DNA of 64,000 bases from Hypomyces perniciosus. Its lineage: Eukaryota > Ascomycota > Sordariomycetes > Hypocreales > Hypocreaceae. The stretch lies in the NCBI GenBank assembly GCA_008477525.1, contig SPDT01000001.1, positions 1,550,001-1,614,000 of the forward strand, written 5' to 3'. The position numbers and the translations under genes were made by a program. This document shows, one piece after another, positions 1-11,295 of this stretch; position 1 is the first letter of the stretch; every line of letters begins with the position of its first letter. The notes under the pieces are model-generated. The model saw nothing but the letters and a program-made list of their open reading frames with translations. It was not told the DNA's origin and searched no databases.

Positions 1-1045
1 TATAGTAAAGGATAATCTCTTTTATTAAATTAAACGAAATAGAATGAAATTACTATATATACCCTACAATTATATACTATAAATCTAGAGGCAGCCTATA
101 ATAAAAGTTTTTACACTAGTATATATAAAATAACTGCAGCCTTAAAAAGACTATCCTTTTATAGGAAAGTAAAGTAAATTAAAAAATAAATAGAATACTA
201 TAAAATTTATCTAAAAAATATAATAGATAAGTAATAACAGTTAGGAAAAGTATAACTAATATTTACATTAACTTAACTATACTATATAGTTATAATCGAC
301 TTTATTATAAAACTATTAAAAGAAAAGCTTAAATTATTTTAAAGACTATTAGGAAATAATAATCTATTTAATTCACTAATAATAATAACCTATAAATAAT
401 TATAGAAAATAATATTAATATTAAAATTAAAAAAGTATAAAGCAGCTAAATAAGCATAAATATTTTTACAACTGCTATTACTCTGCAATTAAAATATACC
501 TAAAGTTATTATTACTAATTGTAATAAAAAATTTATATCTAATTTCTAGCAATAATTCTTTAAAGTAATAAGAATTTAATTAAACTTTAATACTAGCTAT
601 TATTTATAAATAAATAAAAGCTTTAAATAAAAAAACTAAATAGTAAAGATAGCTATATAATATTATATAGCAATATCGGAAATGCCTTAAATAGAAATTA
701 TTTTATCTCTGCAATTTACACTAAATAATACTATCAATACTTTATTAAAAAGATTACTAAACGAGACAATACTTGGATTTAAACTAAACAGACTAATAAA
801 CTGATTTAAGTAAGACTTAAAAATAGACTAAAAAGTAATAGATATATTATATTAACTATATATAAAGGAAGCACAGTATATAACAGATATTGCAGCAATA
901 AACGCTAAATATTTATATAATAAAATATATAGGCTAATAGAATTCTAAGTAAAAGATAAAGTATATCTAAAACTTTATAAAGGATATTATTTACTTAAAA
1001 AGCCACCATAAAAATCATCCTAACAGTAAACAGGACCTTTTAAGC
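1..1045 (+). mobile_element. Decayed Ty3/gypsy integrase C-terminus
   Basis: Extremely AT-rich DNA with no usable frame. Read through stops, 955-1050 gives DKVYLKLYKGYYLL, then KKPP, stop-interrupted KSS and Q, then TGPFKLV. This matches the conserved C-terminal region of Ty3/gypsy integrases (GDKVYL..GY.LP...R..GPF..). The stops fall where CAG/CAA/CGA-type codons would be expected, as RIP-like C-to-T change predicts. The frame is cut at 1050 by the LTR that begins at 1051. The left end lies outside the window. Confidence 0.6.
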
Positions 1046-1050
1046 TAGTT

Positions 1051-1383
1051 TGTCGGGGGTAACTGATATACCCAACACACCAGCATTTTTCTTGTTAGCT
1101 TACCTAAGAAAGGTTAGCTGTTTATTTAAGCAGCTACTGGATTAGGAAAGCGCAGGAGTATAAAAATATATAGATAGACCTAGTTTAATAAACAGTAACC
1201 TTTTCCCCCCTTTAATATATAACCCTACCTATAAAAATATAGCTGCTAAGGCATATAAAGGTAACTATTAATTGCTTTTAGCTGCTGGTATTATAATTAA
1301 ATGATCTGCAGTATCTTTTAGTCCTTATATTATTTAATTGCCGCTTTATAGTTCTATTAGGAGCGCGGTTCCTGCGCTTAATA
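1051..1383 (+). repeat. Solo LTR (family E, TGTCGG...) inside the integrase remnant
   Basis: Begins TGTCGGGGGTAACTGA and ends TTAATA, the form CCGACA (inverse of TGTCGG) would take after C-to-T and G-to-A change. The flanks are CTAGTT (1045-1050) and TTAGTT (1384-1389), i.e. a 5-6 bp target duplication with one transition. About 333 bp. A sequence with the same first bases occurs at 33,469. Family assignment (Ty1/copia or Ty3) cannot be made. Confidence 0.5.
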
Positions 1384-4344
1384 TTAGTTATATATGGGTA
1401 TATATATATTATATATATATTTTAAAGCGCTAATTCCCCTTTAATAAAACTGGTGACCAAGATAAACGGAAATCTTAAAGATTGTATCCTAGGAAGTAAT
1501 TACTAAAGGCACTTTTACGCTACTATTAAGACTTACCTTTATTTAATTACTAATAGAATTACAGGCTAGCTTTATTTAATCTTAATATAAATATAAAACA
1601 ATTAGCTAAAGGAAATAGCCTAAAACCCTTTCTGTAACTATTTAATATAAATTAATATAATACTTAACTTTAAAATTGCAAGTTATCTAATTGCAATTTT
1701 TAAAAAAATATTAAGATTAGTTAACCTAGGCGTAATGCGCTAAAATATAATAAAAGAGCGGAACTTTAAAAAACTACTAGTTAATAATACCTACTAATTA
1801 AAAGCTAAAATTCTAAAAAAAATTACTAAAAGACTAGTTATTATAGTAAAAGCAAATATATAAATAAAATAGTTAATACTATATAACCTAAGCCCCCTTA
1901 AACTATTAATATACTATTATAACCTTTATTTTATTTATTAGCAGGTAAGTTAATAGGTAAAATAGCTATAGGGGGCTAATAAATGATATATTAATTATTT
2001 AATTTCTTAGTATAGAGATTTTATTTTAATTTTATTAATATTTTTAGCTAGGTTTTTTTTAACTTTAAATACAAGTATTATTTTTACTACTTTTGCAATC
2101 TTTAGTATATAGGCTGTCTTTATTTATATTAAAGACATTTAAAGAAAATATAAAAAAGATAATAACCTGATATTTTATAATTAATATTAATGCAGGAAAC
2201 TATTTTTAAAAGATTAATTAACTTTTTTATTTTAAACAGATAAACGCAACCCTTTTTCTTTATAAAAGAACTCTTTATATTAATAGAATATATTATTATA
2301 GCTCTATTACTAAAACAATATATCCCTTTTTAATTAAAAGAGGAATACTTTTTTAAAGGCTAGTTATTTAAGTTAAATAACTTTAATTTATAACAAAAAG
2401 GTATTTTTTTATTAAAGAATTATTTAATTAAAACTTTAATAATTTACTTTAATTTAAAGTAAAAAAGTCTAAATTAAGCTAATAACCTCCTTTTATTAAG
2501 ATATTAAATGTAACTTTATTTTTAACCCTTTAACTTAAAGAATTATTTAATTATATATTTAACCTAATATTAATAATATTTATATTTATAATAATAAAAT
2601 TTAAAGAAAGGTTAAGCTTTTTAGCGGAAAAAGGGAAATTACTATTTTAAAAGTTCTTTTTTTTATTTAAGCTTTTAAAAATATTTAAAGTATAAAGCTA
2701 TTAATAAAGATTAACTTTATAAATAAATTTAATAGTAGAAATATATTCTAGTTCTTAAGAAATTATAAATAAAAAATTAAAGATTAGGGAATTTTAATTA
2801 AAGATTAAGGGAAATACCTAGAATTATTTATAAAAGTAAAAGAATAGAAAATAGTTTAGATTTTTATTAAAGAAAGCATTAGTTAAGATAAAATAAAGAA
2901 AGAACTTTTATAATACTATAAGTAATAAAATAAAGATTAATTAGAATTATGTATAGTATAACTTTAAAACCTTTATCGCTATAAACCTATAGGAATATAG
3001 TCTATAATAGATTAGTTGCTTTAATATTAATATCTCTATTAAAAGTTTAATAAATAAAATTAAAAGACAGTAATACTATATTTTTATAATATTATAAAAG
3101 TAATACTATTAAAGCTGCTTTAGCTAATAATAGCTTTTAAAGGGATTAAAGAAATTAATAATTTTAAGGATTTAATATATATTAAAATTGAAATACTTTT
3201 TTATAATACAATACTAGTAACGCTTAATATTTAAAAAGCTTATTTTTAAAAGTTTAATAAAAGACTATTTAAGATTAGGGATTTATTAGATTTATTTAAG
3301 TTAAAGTTAAGTTTAAAGATAAAAAAGCGAAAAAAAGAATAGCCTAAGCCTGCAGAATTAACTATAACTTTACAGCTTAAAGATTAAATAAATACTTTAT
3401 CTGAAAAATTTAATAAACTAGCAATTTAACTCTAATAAAAAGAAAAAGCAATTAACTTAAAAGAAAAAAATATTATTGCATTACTATTAATAGCAATAAA
3501 CTTAAATAAAAACCTTTTACTTTAATAATTACTATTAATAATATTAATATAATCAACCTTTTATATAATAATATATTAAATACTTTCTTTATTTACTATT
3601 TAAAAGCAGTTATTAATCTTAAATACTGCTAGTATTATAAAAATAAAGACTATTTTCCCTAAAACTATATTAAGTTAACCTATAATAAAGGCTATAGGTT
3701 TATAATATATAACCTAGCAATAAAAATAGCTTAAGTAAACCTGCAGAAAACCTTAATCCCACTTTAATTTATTATATTAGTTATAACTATTAGGATTTAT
3801 ATATAAAAAATACTAGCGCTTTAAATAGAATTATTTAAAGTTTAAAATAAGGTTTCTTTAAGCCTATTATTTGCAAAAAAGATAAAACTTAGCTTTTTAA
3901 TTAAAAATTAACTACCTATAAGGCTAAACTCTTTAATACTGTCTATAATAAAGTAGCGTATAAGGAGATATTTAAAATCTAGGCATTCTAAAAGTTAAAT
4001 ATAATTCCTATAAAGGGATTAACGATAAATATTATATACTTTACAAGTAAAGATTAAATAATTGCTAATAAAAAGGATAATATATAAATAAAAGGGGTTA
4101 AGAATTTTTCTATAAACCTAGCTAAAATAGCCTCCCTAGAGGAACCTTTAGATAAATATAACCAGGCTAGCTTAACTGAGGAATTATTTAATTAGACTTT
4201 CTTTATTAACTTTATAATTAGCAGGGGATAAAAGCGTGTTTATATAATTGATAAAGCGGATAAATAAGCTAAAGAGGAGCTATTGCTGCTTTAAATAAAA
4301 AAACTAATCGAGAAAGAGTAACTGTATTTAAACCCTATACCTGC
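1384..4344. repeat. RIP-like AT-rich transposon relic, unassigned
   Basis: About 3 kb of AT-rich sequence with no open frame of 60 codons or more. The stretch 2,232-2,420 is a diverged copy of 47,808-48,405 minus an inserted LTR, so the same repeat family occurs in both AT-rich blocks. Around 3,620-3,660 a possible gag zinc-knuckle-like reading (C.YYKNKDYF) is visible but not convincing. No intact gene is present. Confidence 0.55.
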
Positions 4345-4614
4345 TGTAATAGGCGTAGCCTCTTACAGTAACTGATGATAGGGCGCCGTAGAATTGTCTA
4401 TTCAAAGCTAAGGAGCGAGGGAATAGGAAGGGGGACTATCTAGCTATATATATATCGATCTATAGTGCAGTGGTGTATGTGCGCGTAGGCCTAGGGCTTG
4501 TACGCGGTGCCTGATGTGTATATATCTGCATTAGCTGGTCCGGGAGATATAGGGAATTGTAGTGCCGGGCTCGGCATAGCCGAGGTCCTTCCTAATTGGG
4601 TCTAACCCGTGACA
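4345..4614 (+). repeat. Solo LTR (family C) with perfect 5-bp target duplication
   Basis: A GC-richer 270-bp island beginning TGTAATAGGCGTAGCC and ending ACCCGTGACA, flanked on both sides by CCTGC (4,340-4,344 and 4,615-4,619). TG...CA ends with a 5-bp duplication define a solo LTR. A diverged second copy lies at 46,998-47,807, split by another LTR. It is much less mutated than its surroundings, so it probably landed after the host repeat had decayed. Confidence 0.8.
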
Positions 4615-7600
4615 CCTGCAGCCTTAAAGCCTATACCTTCAAGACCGCAGTGCAATAAAGAAAACAGAACTAGGGGGACTAGTAATAAAAAGGAACTGCT
4701 AAAGGCAGAGCGAGCTAAGATAATAATCTAAGCAGCGATTCTAGATAATATAATTAAATTTAAAACTAATACTCTTTTAAATATTATTTTAAAGCTTGCA
4801 AATATTTTAAAAATAGATTTAATTACAAAATTATAAAAAATTACTAAAATACAGTTTTATAAGAAAACTAATTTAAATATCTTTAAATCTATCCTGCAGT
4901 AAATAACCTTATCTTTATATATAAATACCCTTTTAAAGAAAAACTATTAAAAAGACTAAATATAATAGCTATATATATAAAATTAACTATATCAGTTATT
5001 TAATTATTATAGGATTAACCTTTTAAAGCTATAACCTCGCGACTTTTACTAGTAAAAGGATTATTAAATAAAAAGTTATTTAATCTTAAAGACTTAAACT
5101 TATCGCTACCTTTAAAAATATACTTTTATAAGCCAAAATAACTAAATATAGTTATTAACTATAAAGTAAATTAATTATAGACGTTTATAACCTAGATTTA
5201 TATAGTTTAAATAGGAAAAATCCTTTACTATTTATAAGATTTACTGCAGATATAAATATATTTAAAAGAGCTTAATAGTATATTTATTAAAGCATTTATA
5301 GACTTAAGGTTAAAGGGAAATATTATCTTTTATTAGATGGCTATAAAATATAATATAATAATATACTCTTATAAAGCAGTTAATACTATATTTAATAATA
5401 GGCAAGTAAATATATATAGTAAAACTATTATCTAGGTATATATCAGTAATGCCTAAATAGCAGTTAGATTTTATATTGCATTTAATAATATTTTAATACC
5501 CTTTATCTTTAAAATACTATTTATTTAGGCCGCGCAGTTAATATTTAATTATATATTAAAGAATAGGGATTTATATATAAAATATAGAATAAAGAATATT
5601 TAAATTATTACTTTAACTGCTAGAACTATTTATTAAAAATATAAAATAGAGGTATTATATAATTTAAGGCTAAAATAAATATTAACTTTATATTTAAATA
5701 TAAAGTTAATAAAGCAGAAAAAAGCTTAAAAAACCTTTACTTTACTTTTAGGGAGGAGGTTTTATATAGACTATTAAAGTAAGCTAGGGAGGATTTAATT
5801 TAGCTGCTATTAGCTAATAAATTAAAAGATGAAATAAAAGCAATAAAGAAAATAATAAAGGAATTTAAAAAAATAAAGGAATAAAAGAGAAGGTCTTAAA
5901 GGAAAGCGCAGAAGTATAAGCGGATTAGAATTAATATTATATATAAAAAGAAAGGCGTAAAAATCTATCTGGTAAATAATGCTTTATTTAATAGTTTTAT
6001 TTTTGCTAAAAGTTTTTATTAAAAATAGAAAAAGTAGGATAAAATTAAAGATACTTTAAACTTTAATACCCCTTTTACTAAATATATTACTTTAAAGTTC
6101 TTATTAATTAAAGCTAGGTTAAGACTTATACTAGATTATCTGGCTGTAATTTTAAAAATAGTAAAAAGGAAACTAATAGAAGAAAAAACTGCAATTTTAA
6201 TATAAATTTTAAAAAATAGGGAAATAGTATTTTCCTAAAACTTTATAAAATATATAAAGCTAGACTTTAAGATTACTTTACTATAGACTATTTATATAGT
6301 AAAGTATAATACTTAGCAGAGCAGCAGTATTTTAATTTTTAAAAGTATAGAAAAAAAGGTAATTAACCTATTATAAATATATATAAAAAAGGTCTTTTAA
6401 AGGAAGGCTATAGCCTATATAAGAACTTGTTTTTCCTAGTATAAAAGAAAAATAGCAGCTTTTACTTTATTAATTCTATTATATAAATAAATAAAGTAAC
6501 TATTAAAGATACCTTTATTTTATTAAATGCAGATTAATTTAATAAGGACTTTATAGGTTATATAATACTATTATTACTAGACTTTCTTTTAGGCTATAAT
6601 TAAATCCCTTTTAATAAAAAAAGCTAAAATATAACTATATTTATAAGCTTTATTGGCCTTTTAAAATACTATACTCTTTTAATAGGCGCTATAAACTTAA
6701 TAATATAATTCTAGTATATTATTTTTTAAATACTATTTAATTTTATACTTACAGTTTATTAATTATTTTTCTATAATATTGTAGTATAAGGTTTAAAGTT
6801 TATATAAAATAGTAAAGAAGTAATATTTAAGGTTTAACGCTATATTTTAAAGTATCTTTAAAATTTAGATAAAACTTTTATTAATATTAAACCATTAGGA
6901 TACTTAATCTTGGCAGTAAAATTAGTTTTTTATTAAGAATCTGCTAAATTAATAAAGTACTTATATAAAATAAAAAGGCATTAACTAGCTATAGGCAAAA
7001 TTATTAAAATTAAAAAATAAAAGAACTATAAAACTATTAATAAAGTTTAATCTTTCTTTAGTTTAATTAACTACTATAGATATTAAATTGAATATTTTGC
7101 GTAGATTATTAAGCCTTTAATAACCATATTAAAAAAAATACCCTTTAAAAGTAGACTAAAGAATAATAATAAACTATAGATAAATTTAAAGAGTTTATTA
7201 TTTCTGCTTTAATATTAGTAATATTAAATATAAATAAAGGATATAAAGAGGTAATCTTTATAGTTAATGCTAGTAGAGTAGGCTAAGGGGCTGTTTTAGT
7301 ATAGATTATAAAAGGGAAAAGATAATTAATTTAATATAAAAGTAAATGCTGGCTTTTATTAGAAATAAAGTATAACGCTATAAAAAAGGAATATAAAACT
7401 TTACTTTAAGCCTTTAAAAGGCTATATATTTATATTTATAGACTTTTATTTATACTGGAAATATATATTAAAGTAATTATTAATTAAATAAATAATAGAA
7501 TTAATAATATCCCCAACAGATATATAATTTAATAGATTAATTATATTTTTCTTTTTAACTTTACTATTAAAGAAAAAATTTTTTATAATAGACGCTTTAT

Positions 7601-9063
7601 TTTAAAAGCCGGTAATTGCTATAAATAAAGTTAAAGTTAAAAACGAAAAGGATTTAAAAGATTTTATAAATATATATTTAAATATAATTTTATTTATACT
7701 GTTAAAGGAGGAGTACAGCGAAAAGTTTTAATAAATTATACAGTACTTTTAGATAATACAGAGATTATTTAATCTTTTAACTGCAGACTTTTAGTAATTT
7801 AGCAATAAAGTAAAAAAGGTTATTATAAAAGATAAGAAATTATAAGTAAAATTTATAAAATATTACCGCTAGCCTGTATTTATCTTTAATAGTTTAACTT
7901 TAAGGAAAATAGCTATTTAATAGTGTTATATTAAAATAAGCTATAAAGGCCAAGAAGTAACTTTCTAGTTCTTAAACGAACAATACTAGTAGCTATAAAT
8001 ATAGAATAATATATATAAAGCAATTATATTATACTTTTAATACTAAAGCTTTAATTTATACTACTTTAAAAAGCCAGCTATTGCAATAAAATTAACTAAG
8101 CCTATAAAGAAGGTTTATTTTAATACTTAATATATCCTAAATAACTATAAATATATCTATTTATTTAAAGGAAAATATAACTTTTATAAATAAATAAAAG
8201 TAAAACCTATATTTACTTTATTATTAGCAGTAGTAATAAAGTTTATAGTTAAATAGATATATTAATTTAATATAATAATTTAAGCTATTATAGATAAAGG
8301 ATTAGAAATAACAAAGATATTTTTAAAGGTATTAATTAATCTAAAAGTTAAAATTATTTAGATATTAATATATAACCTTAAAGCTAACGCTATAGTCAAG
8401 GTTAACTATTAAAGTTTAATATTAATATTAATAAAGATAGCCAAGCTTAATAAAAAAGTAGTTTTAGAACTTAAATAAAGCAATTATAGCTAATAGATAT
8501 ATAGTAAAAAGCTTAATAAAATACTTTATATTTTACTTATTATTTAGCTAAGAATTAATTTTTCCTTTAAAGGTAAAATTACCTATTTAGCGGCTAATTA
8601 ATTAAAATAAAGTCTATATAATAAAAGATTAATTAATAGCGTGTATTTATATACTAGAAAGAAAAGCAGAAAATATTAAAATAGTTTAAGAGAGAGTTAT
8701 TGTATTTTATTAAATATTAGCTAAAAGAATAAATACTAATAATTAATATTTACTGCAAAAAGTAATTAAACTACTCCTCTTTAATAACTTTATTTTACTT
8801 TATAATGCAAAGTATTAAAGGGACCATTTAAAAGATATAAAGTTATAGATATATTAATTAGGCCTATTTAAGATTAAGTTTTAAGCAGGTATAATAAAAG
8901 TATATAAACTGAAAACATTAAATAAAGTCTTGCTTAAAAAAGTTTATTTAGGCGAATATTTAAAGAAGTTTATAAAAGATAAATTTAATTAATAGGTAGC
9001 TAAAAATAATAAAAAGACTTTTATAAATAAAAATTTAAAGGCAAATAAAGATTTATTTAAAGA
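4615..9063 (+). mobile_element. RIP-degraded Ty3/gypsy pol (RT, RNase H), plus strand
   Basis: No open frame survives, but conserved blocks can be read through stops. Around 6,535-6,800: DFLLGYN.IPFNKKS, then TIFISFIGLLKY and LLIGAIN, matching the RT core D..SGYDQIP...S...TAF.TP.GL....LP.GATN. Around 7,040-7,160: FFSLINYYRY.IEYFA.IIKPL, the block after the RT palm. Around 7,255-7,320: FIVNASRVG.GAVLV, the RNase H start. Around 7,500-7,600: NNIPNRYII..INYIFLFNF, the RNase H end. Gene order is Ty3-like (RT, RNase H, then presumably integrase). The LTR at 9,064 may be its 3' LTR; no matching 5' LTR is in the window. Confidence 0.65.
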
Positions 9064-9643
9064 TGTTAAAAAGGAGGGCTAAAAAGCAAGGATTTCTGTG
9101 TAATTGGGTAACCTTCCTATTCTGGCTAGACCCGGAATTAGGCCCGACGCTAGGACCGAGTTCCGGAGGAACTTCGGTGTAAGTCAGGAAATTTCTGTTA
9201 TCTTCAACGATAACAATTAAGCTAGGACCAGCTACCCCGCCTACCCTAGACTCAATATAATGGCCATAATGGCTATTGTGAAAAATCTGACTAAAATGGT
9301 TTCCTGTTTGTATGGCCGTGAGTCGATTTGACCGATTTTACATACAAATGAATTTTGCGGAAAATAGGAATGCGGCCACGAACCCAATTCTGCCACCGCA
9401 TACCTATTGTTAGGTCGGAGGACTATTGTAGAAGACAAAGCTATTGTTCATACAATCACTTCTACACCAGCCGCACATCACTAGATATTCTATAGCTTTC
9501 TAGCTATTAGTTCAGTTACAATTCAATTGTTCATCCATTGTTAACCCAACTAGACTCTCAGTCGTTTCCTCATTGCTGCGTTGGGTGCACCTTCCAAGAA
9601 GCTGCACTTAAATGAGGTTCAGTATAACCTTGTTATTTTAACA
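9064..9643 (+). repeat. LTR, family B copy 1
   Basis: 580 bp, starting TGTTAAAAAGGAGGGC and ending CTTGTTATTTTAACA, with 7-bp inverted ends TGTTAAA/TTTAACA. Two close copies lie at 46,147-46,726 (minus) and 47,063-47,641 (plus), differing mostly by transitions. Flanks here (AAAGA and ATAAT) do not match, unlike the other two copies. This one is therefore better explained as the 3' LTR of the degraded element to its left, or as a truncated element. Confidence 0.75.
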
Positions 9644-9842
9644 ATAATATTATTAATTGGTATATAACAAATTAAGATTTTAAAAGGATAAATTTAAATA
9701 ACACTTATGTCAATAAATATAAAGCATGTTTTAAATAAATATAATGAAATTAAATAAAAGACAAAATATTTAATAAAATCAATATTACAGGGGCTTCCCT
9801 GTTTCATATCATCATATCTATATGGAGTACAAACAACAAGTG
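9644..9842. other. AT-rich edge of block, 3' flank of RGS gene
   Basis: A short AT-rich transition between the LTR and the first normal gene. It must hold the 3' end of the RGS transcript. No feature is recognisable. Confidence 0.5.
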
Positions 9843-11295
9843 TTAAAATAAGCGACCATCAGGAACAGCAACAAAAATAGCAGTCAAGATGCCACCGAGC
9901 AACAACGCCGCCAACATAGCCTGAATGAAAATGGTATCCTGAATTTGTCGGAGGGCCGGTTCCTGAATCCACACCTCGCGGTCAAAGATCTTGCGAACAA
10001 TATTTCTCTTCTCGTACTTGACAACCCAGGGCTCGTCCTCGTAACTGTTGCTGGATCCGAATGACTCAAAGCTCGACTTGCCAACCTCCTCAGTGTCGCC
10101 GTGCACGAAGAGCTCCCAGGGGCGGACATGTCGGTGGTGCATGCCGTGCAGGACAACGCACATACCCTTGTACGCCGCAACCAAGGTACTGATGCCCAGA
10201 ACAAAGGCGATAGCCGACAGGGCACGGTAGCCGCGGCCAGCTTTGCTGAGGGTCAGGACGATACCAAGGACGAAACCGACGAGAATGAGACCAACACCGA
10301 GAGAGCGGGCGAAGAAGACACGAGCGGGATTGCCATTGCAAATGGACCAACGGACGAAATTAAGGTGAGCCTGGCGGCGGAGGGAGGAATCGACCGTCTT
10401 GAAGAGAAGACGGAAGGCACTGGGGTGGGTGGTGTAGGAGAGGGCTTGGACGGTGGCCTTTTGCTCCCACGAGGCTAGATTAAGCTGGCGAGGAGCGGCA
10501 TCCATGATGTAGGTGGCGATGACACGGTTGATTTCCTCGCGGAAGGGCTGAATAGTGACTGTGATTGTGTTAGTCATCACTCCTGGGTCTTGAAGTGAAG
10601 TGTAACTCTTCATGACTTACAAGGTTGTTTAGCACCCGCAGATTTGAAGGCATCGGCAGCTATGGTGGTGTAGTTGGATCCCTGAGCAGTGCTGCTCGTC
10701 ATCGAAGGCATTGCTGTGGCCGAAGTGATGACCGACTCAGCGTCCTCGGCCCCGTTGGAACTACGCGGGGTCGTGTTGAAGGGGTTGCCGCTCGATTTCT
10801 CCCTCGCCTGCTTTTCGAAGTCGGTTCCCTTGAAGATGGGCGCTGTGGATGCAAGATCCGAGCGCATCTTCTCAACTTGATCCTTGCGGAGCTTGGCGAC
10901 AGTGTCGTCCTCCATTGCCTGAGTCCATTCCGGTGCCAGCGTGATATCGGCGGTGTTTGCGTCAGCGAAGCGCTTCTCGTAGTCTTTGAACCAAAGGTAG
11001 AATTGTAGATTCTCGGCTGCGTGCTCCACATAGATCAGGTAGTTCATGAAGTCACGCACGGTCATGGGCTTTGGATGCTGTTAGTGGGCAGTCACTGGAA
11101 GGATATCAGGCCAGGACTTACAGGACAGGTTCCGCCGTTGATGATGTTGTCGAAGTTCAATGACTCCGGGATGCCGGCTGAGGACCCGGACGTACCAGAC
11201 TTCACGGAGCCCTCAGCCTCAATGGATTCGCGATTCTGGCGAAAGGTTTCAGGGTCAACCCGCTTGGGGCGAGTGTATGTAAGAGAAAGGACCAT
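9843..11295 (-). CDS. RGS-domain membrane protein (Rax1/RgsD-like)
   Basis: Three exons on the minus strand: 11295-11122, 11068-10621 and 10558-9843, giving 445 residues. Both introns have GTAAGT donors and CTAAC branch points, and the reading frame is kept across them. The N-terminal half carries an RGS-like region (DFMNYLIYVEHAAENLQFYL, about residues 61-80). The C-terminal half has three hydrophobic segments (FFARSLGVGLILVGFVLG, ALSAIAFVLGISTLVAAY, AMLAALLLGGILTAIFVAV). A split RGS domain followed by three membrane spans is the layout of yeast Rax1 and related fungal RGS proteins, which modulate heterotrimeric G-protein signalling or polarity. The RGS call is firm; which fungal RGS orthologue it is remains inference. 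The gene lies directly beside the AT-rich block. Confidence 0.85.

Noticed and set aside
9241..9438. 65-codon minus-strand frame
   Set aside because: Lies wholly inside the family B LTR, and the other two copies do not keep it open.
9059..9648. Family B copy 1 considered as a solo LTR
   Set aside because: Flanks AAAGA and ATAAT do not match even allowing transitions.
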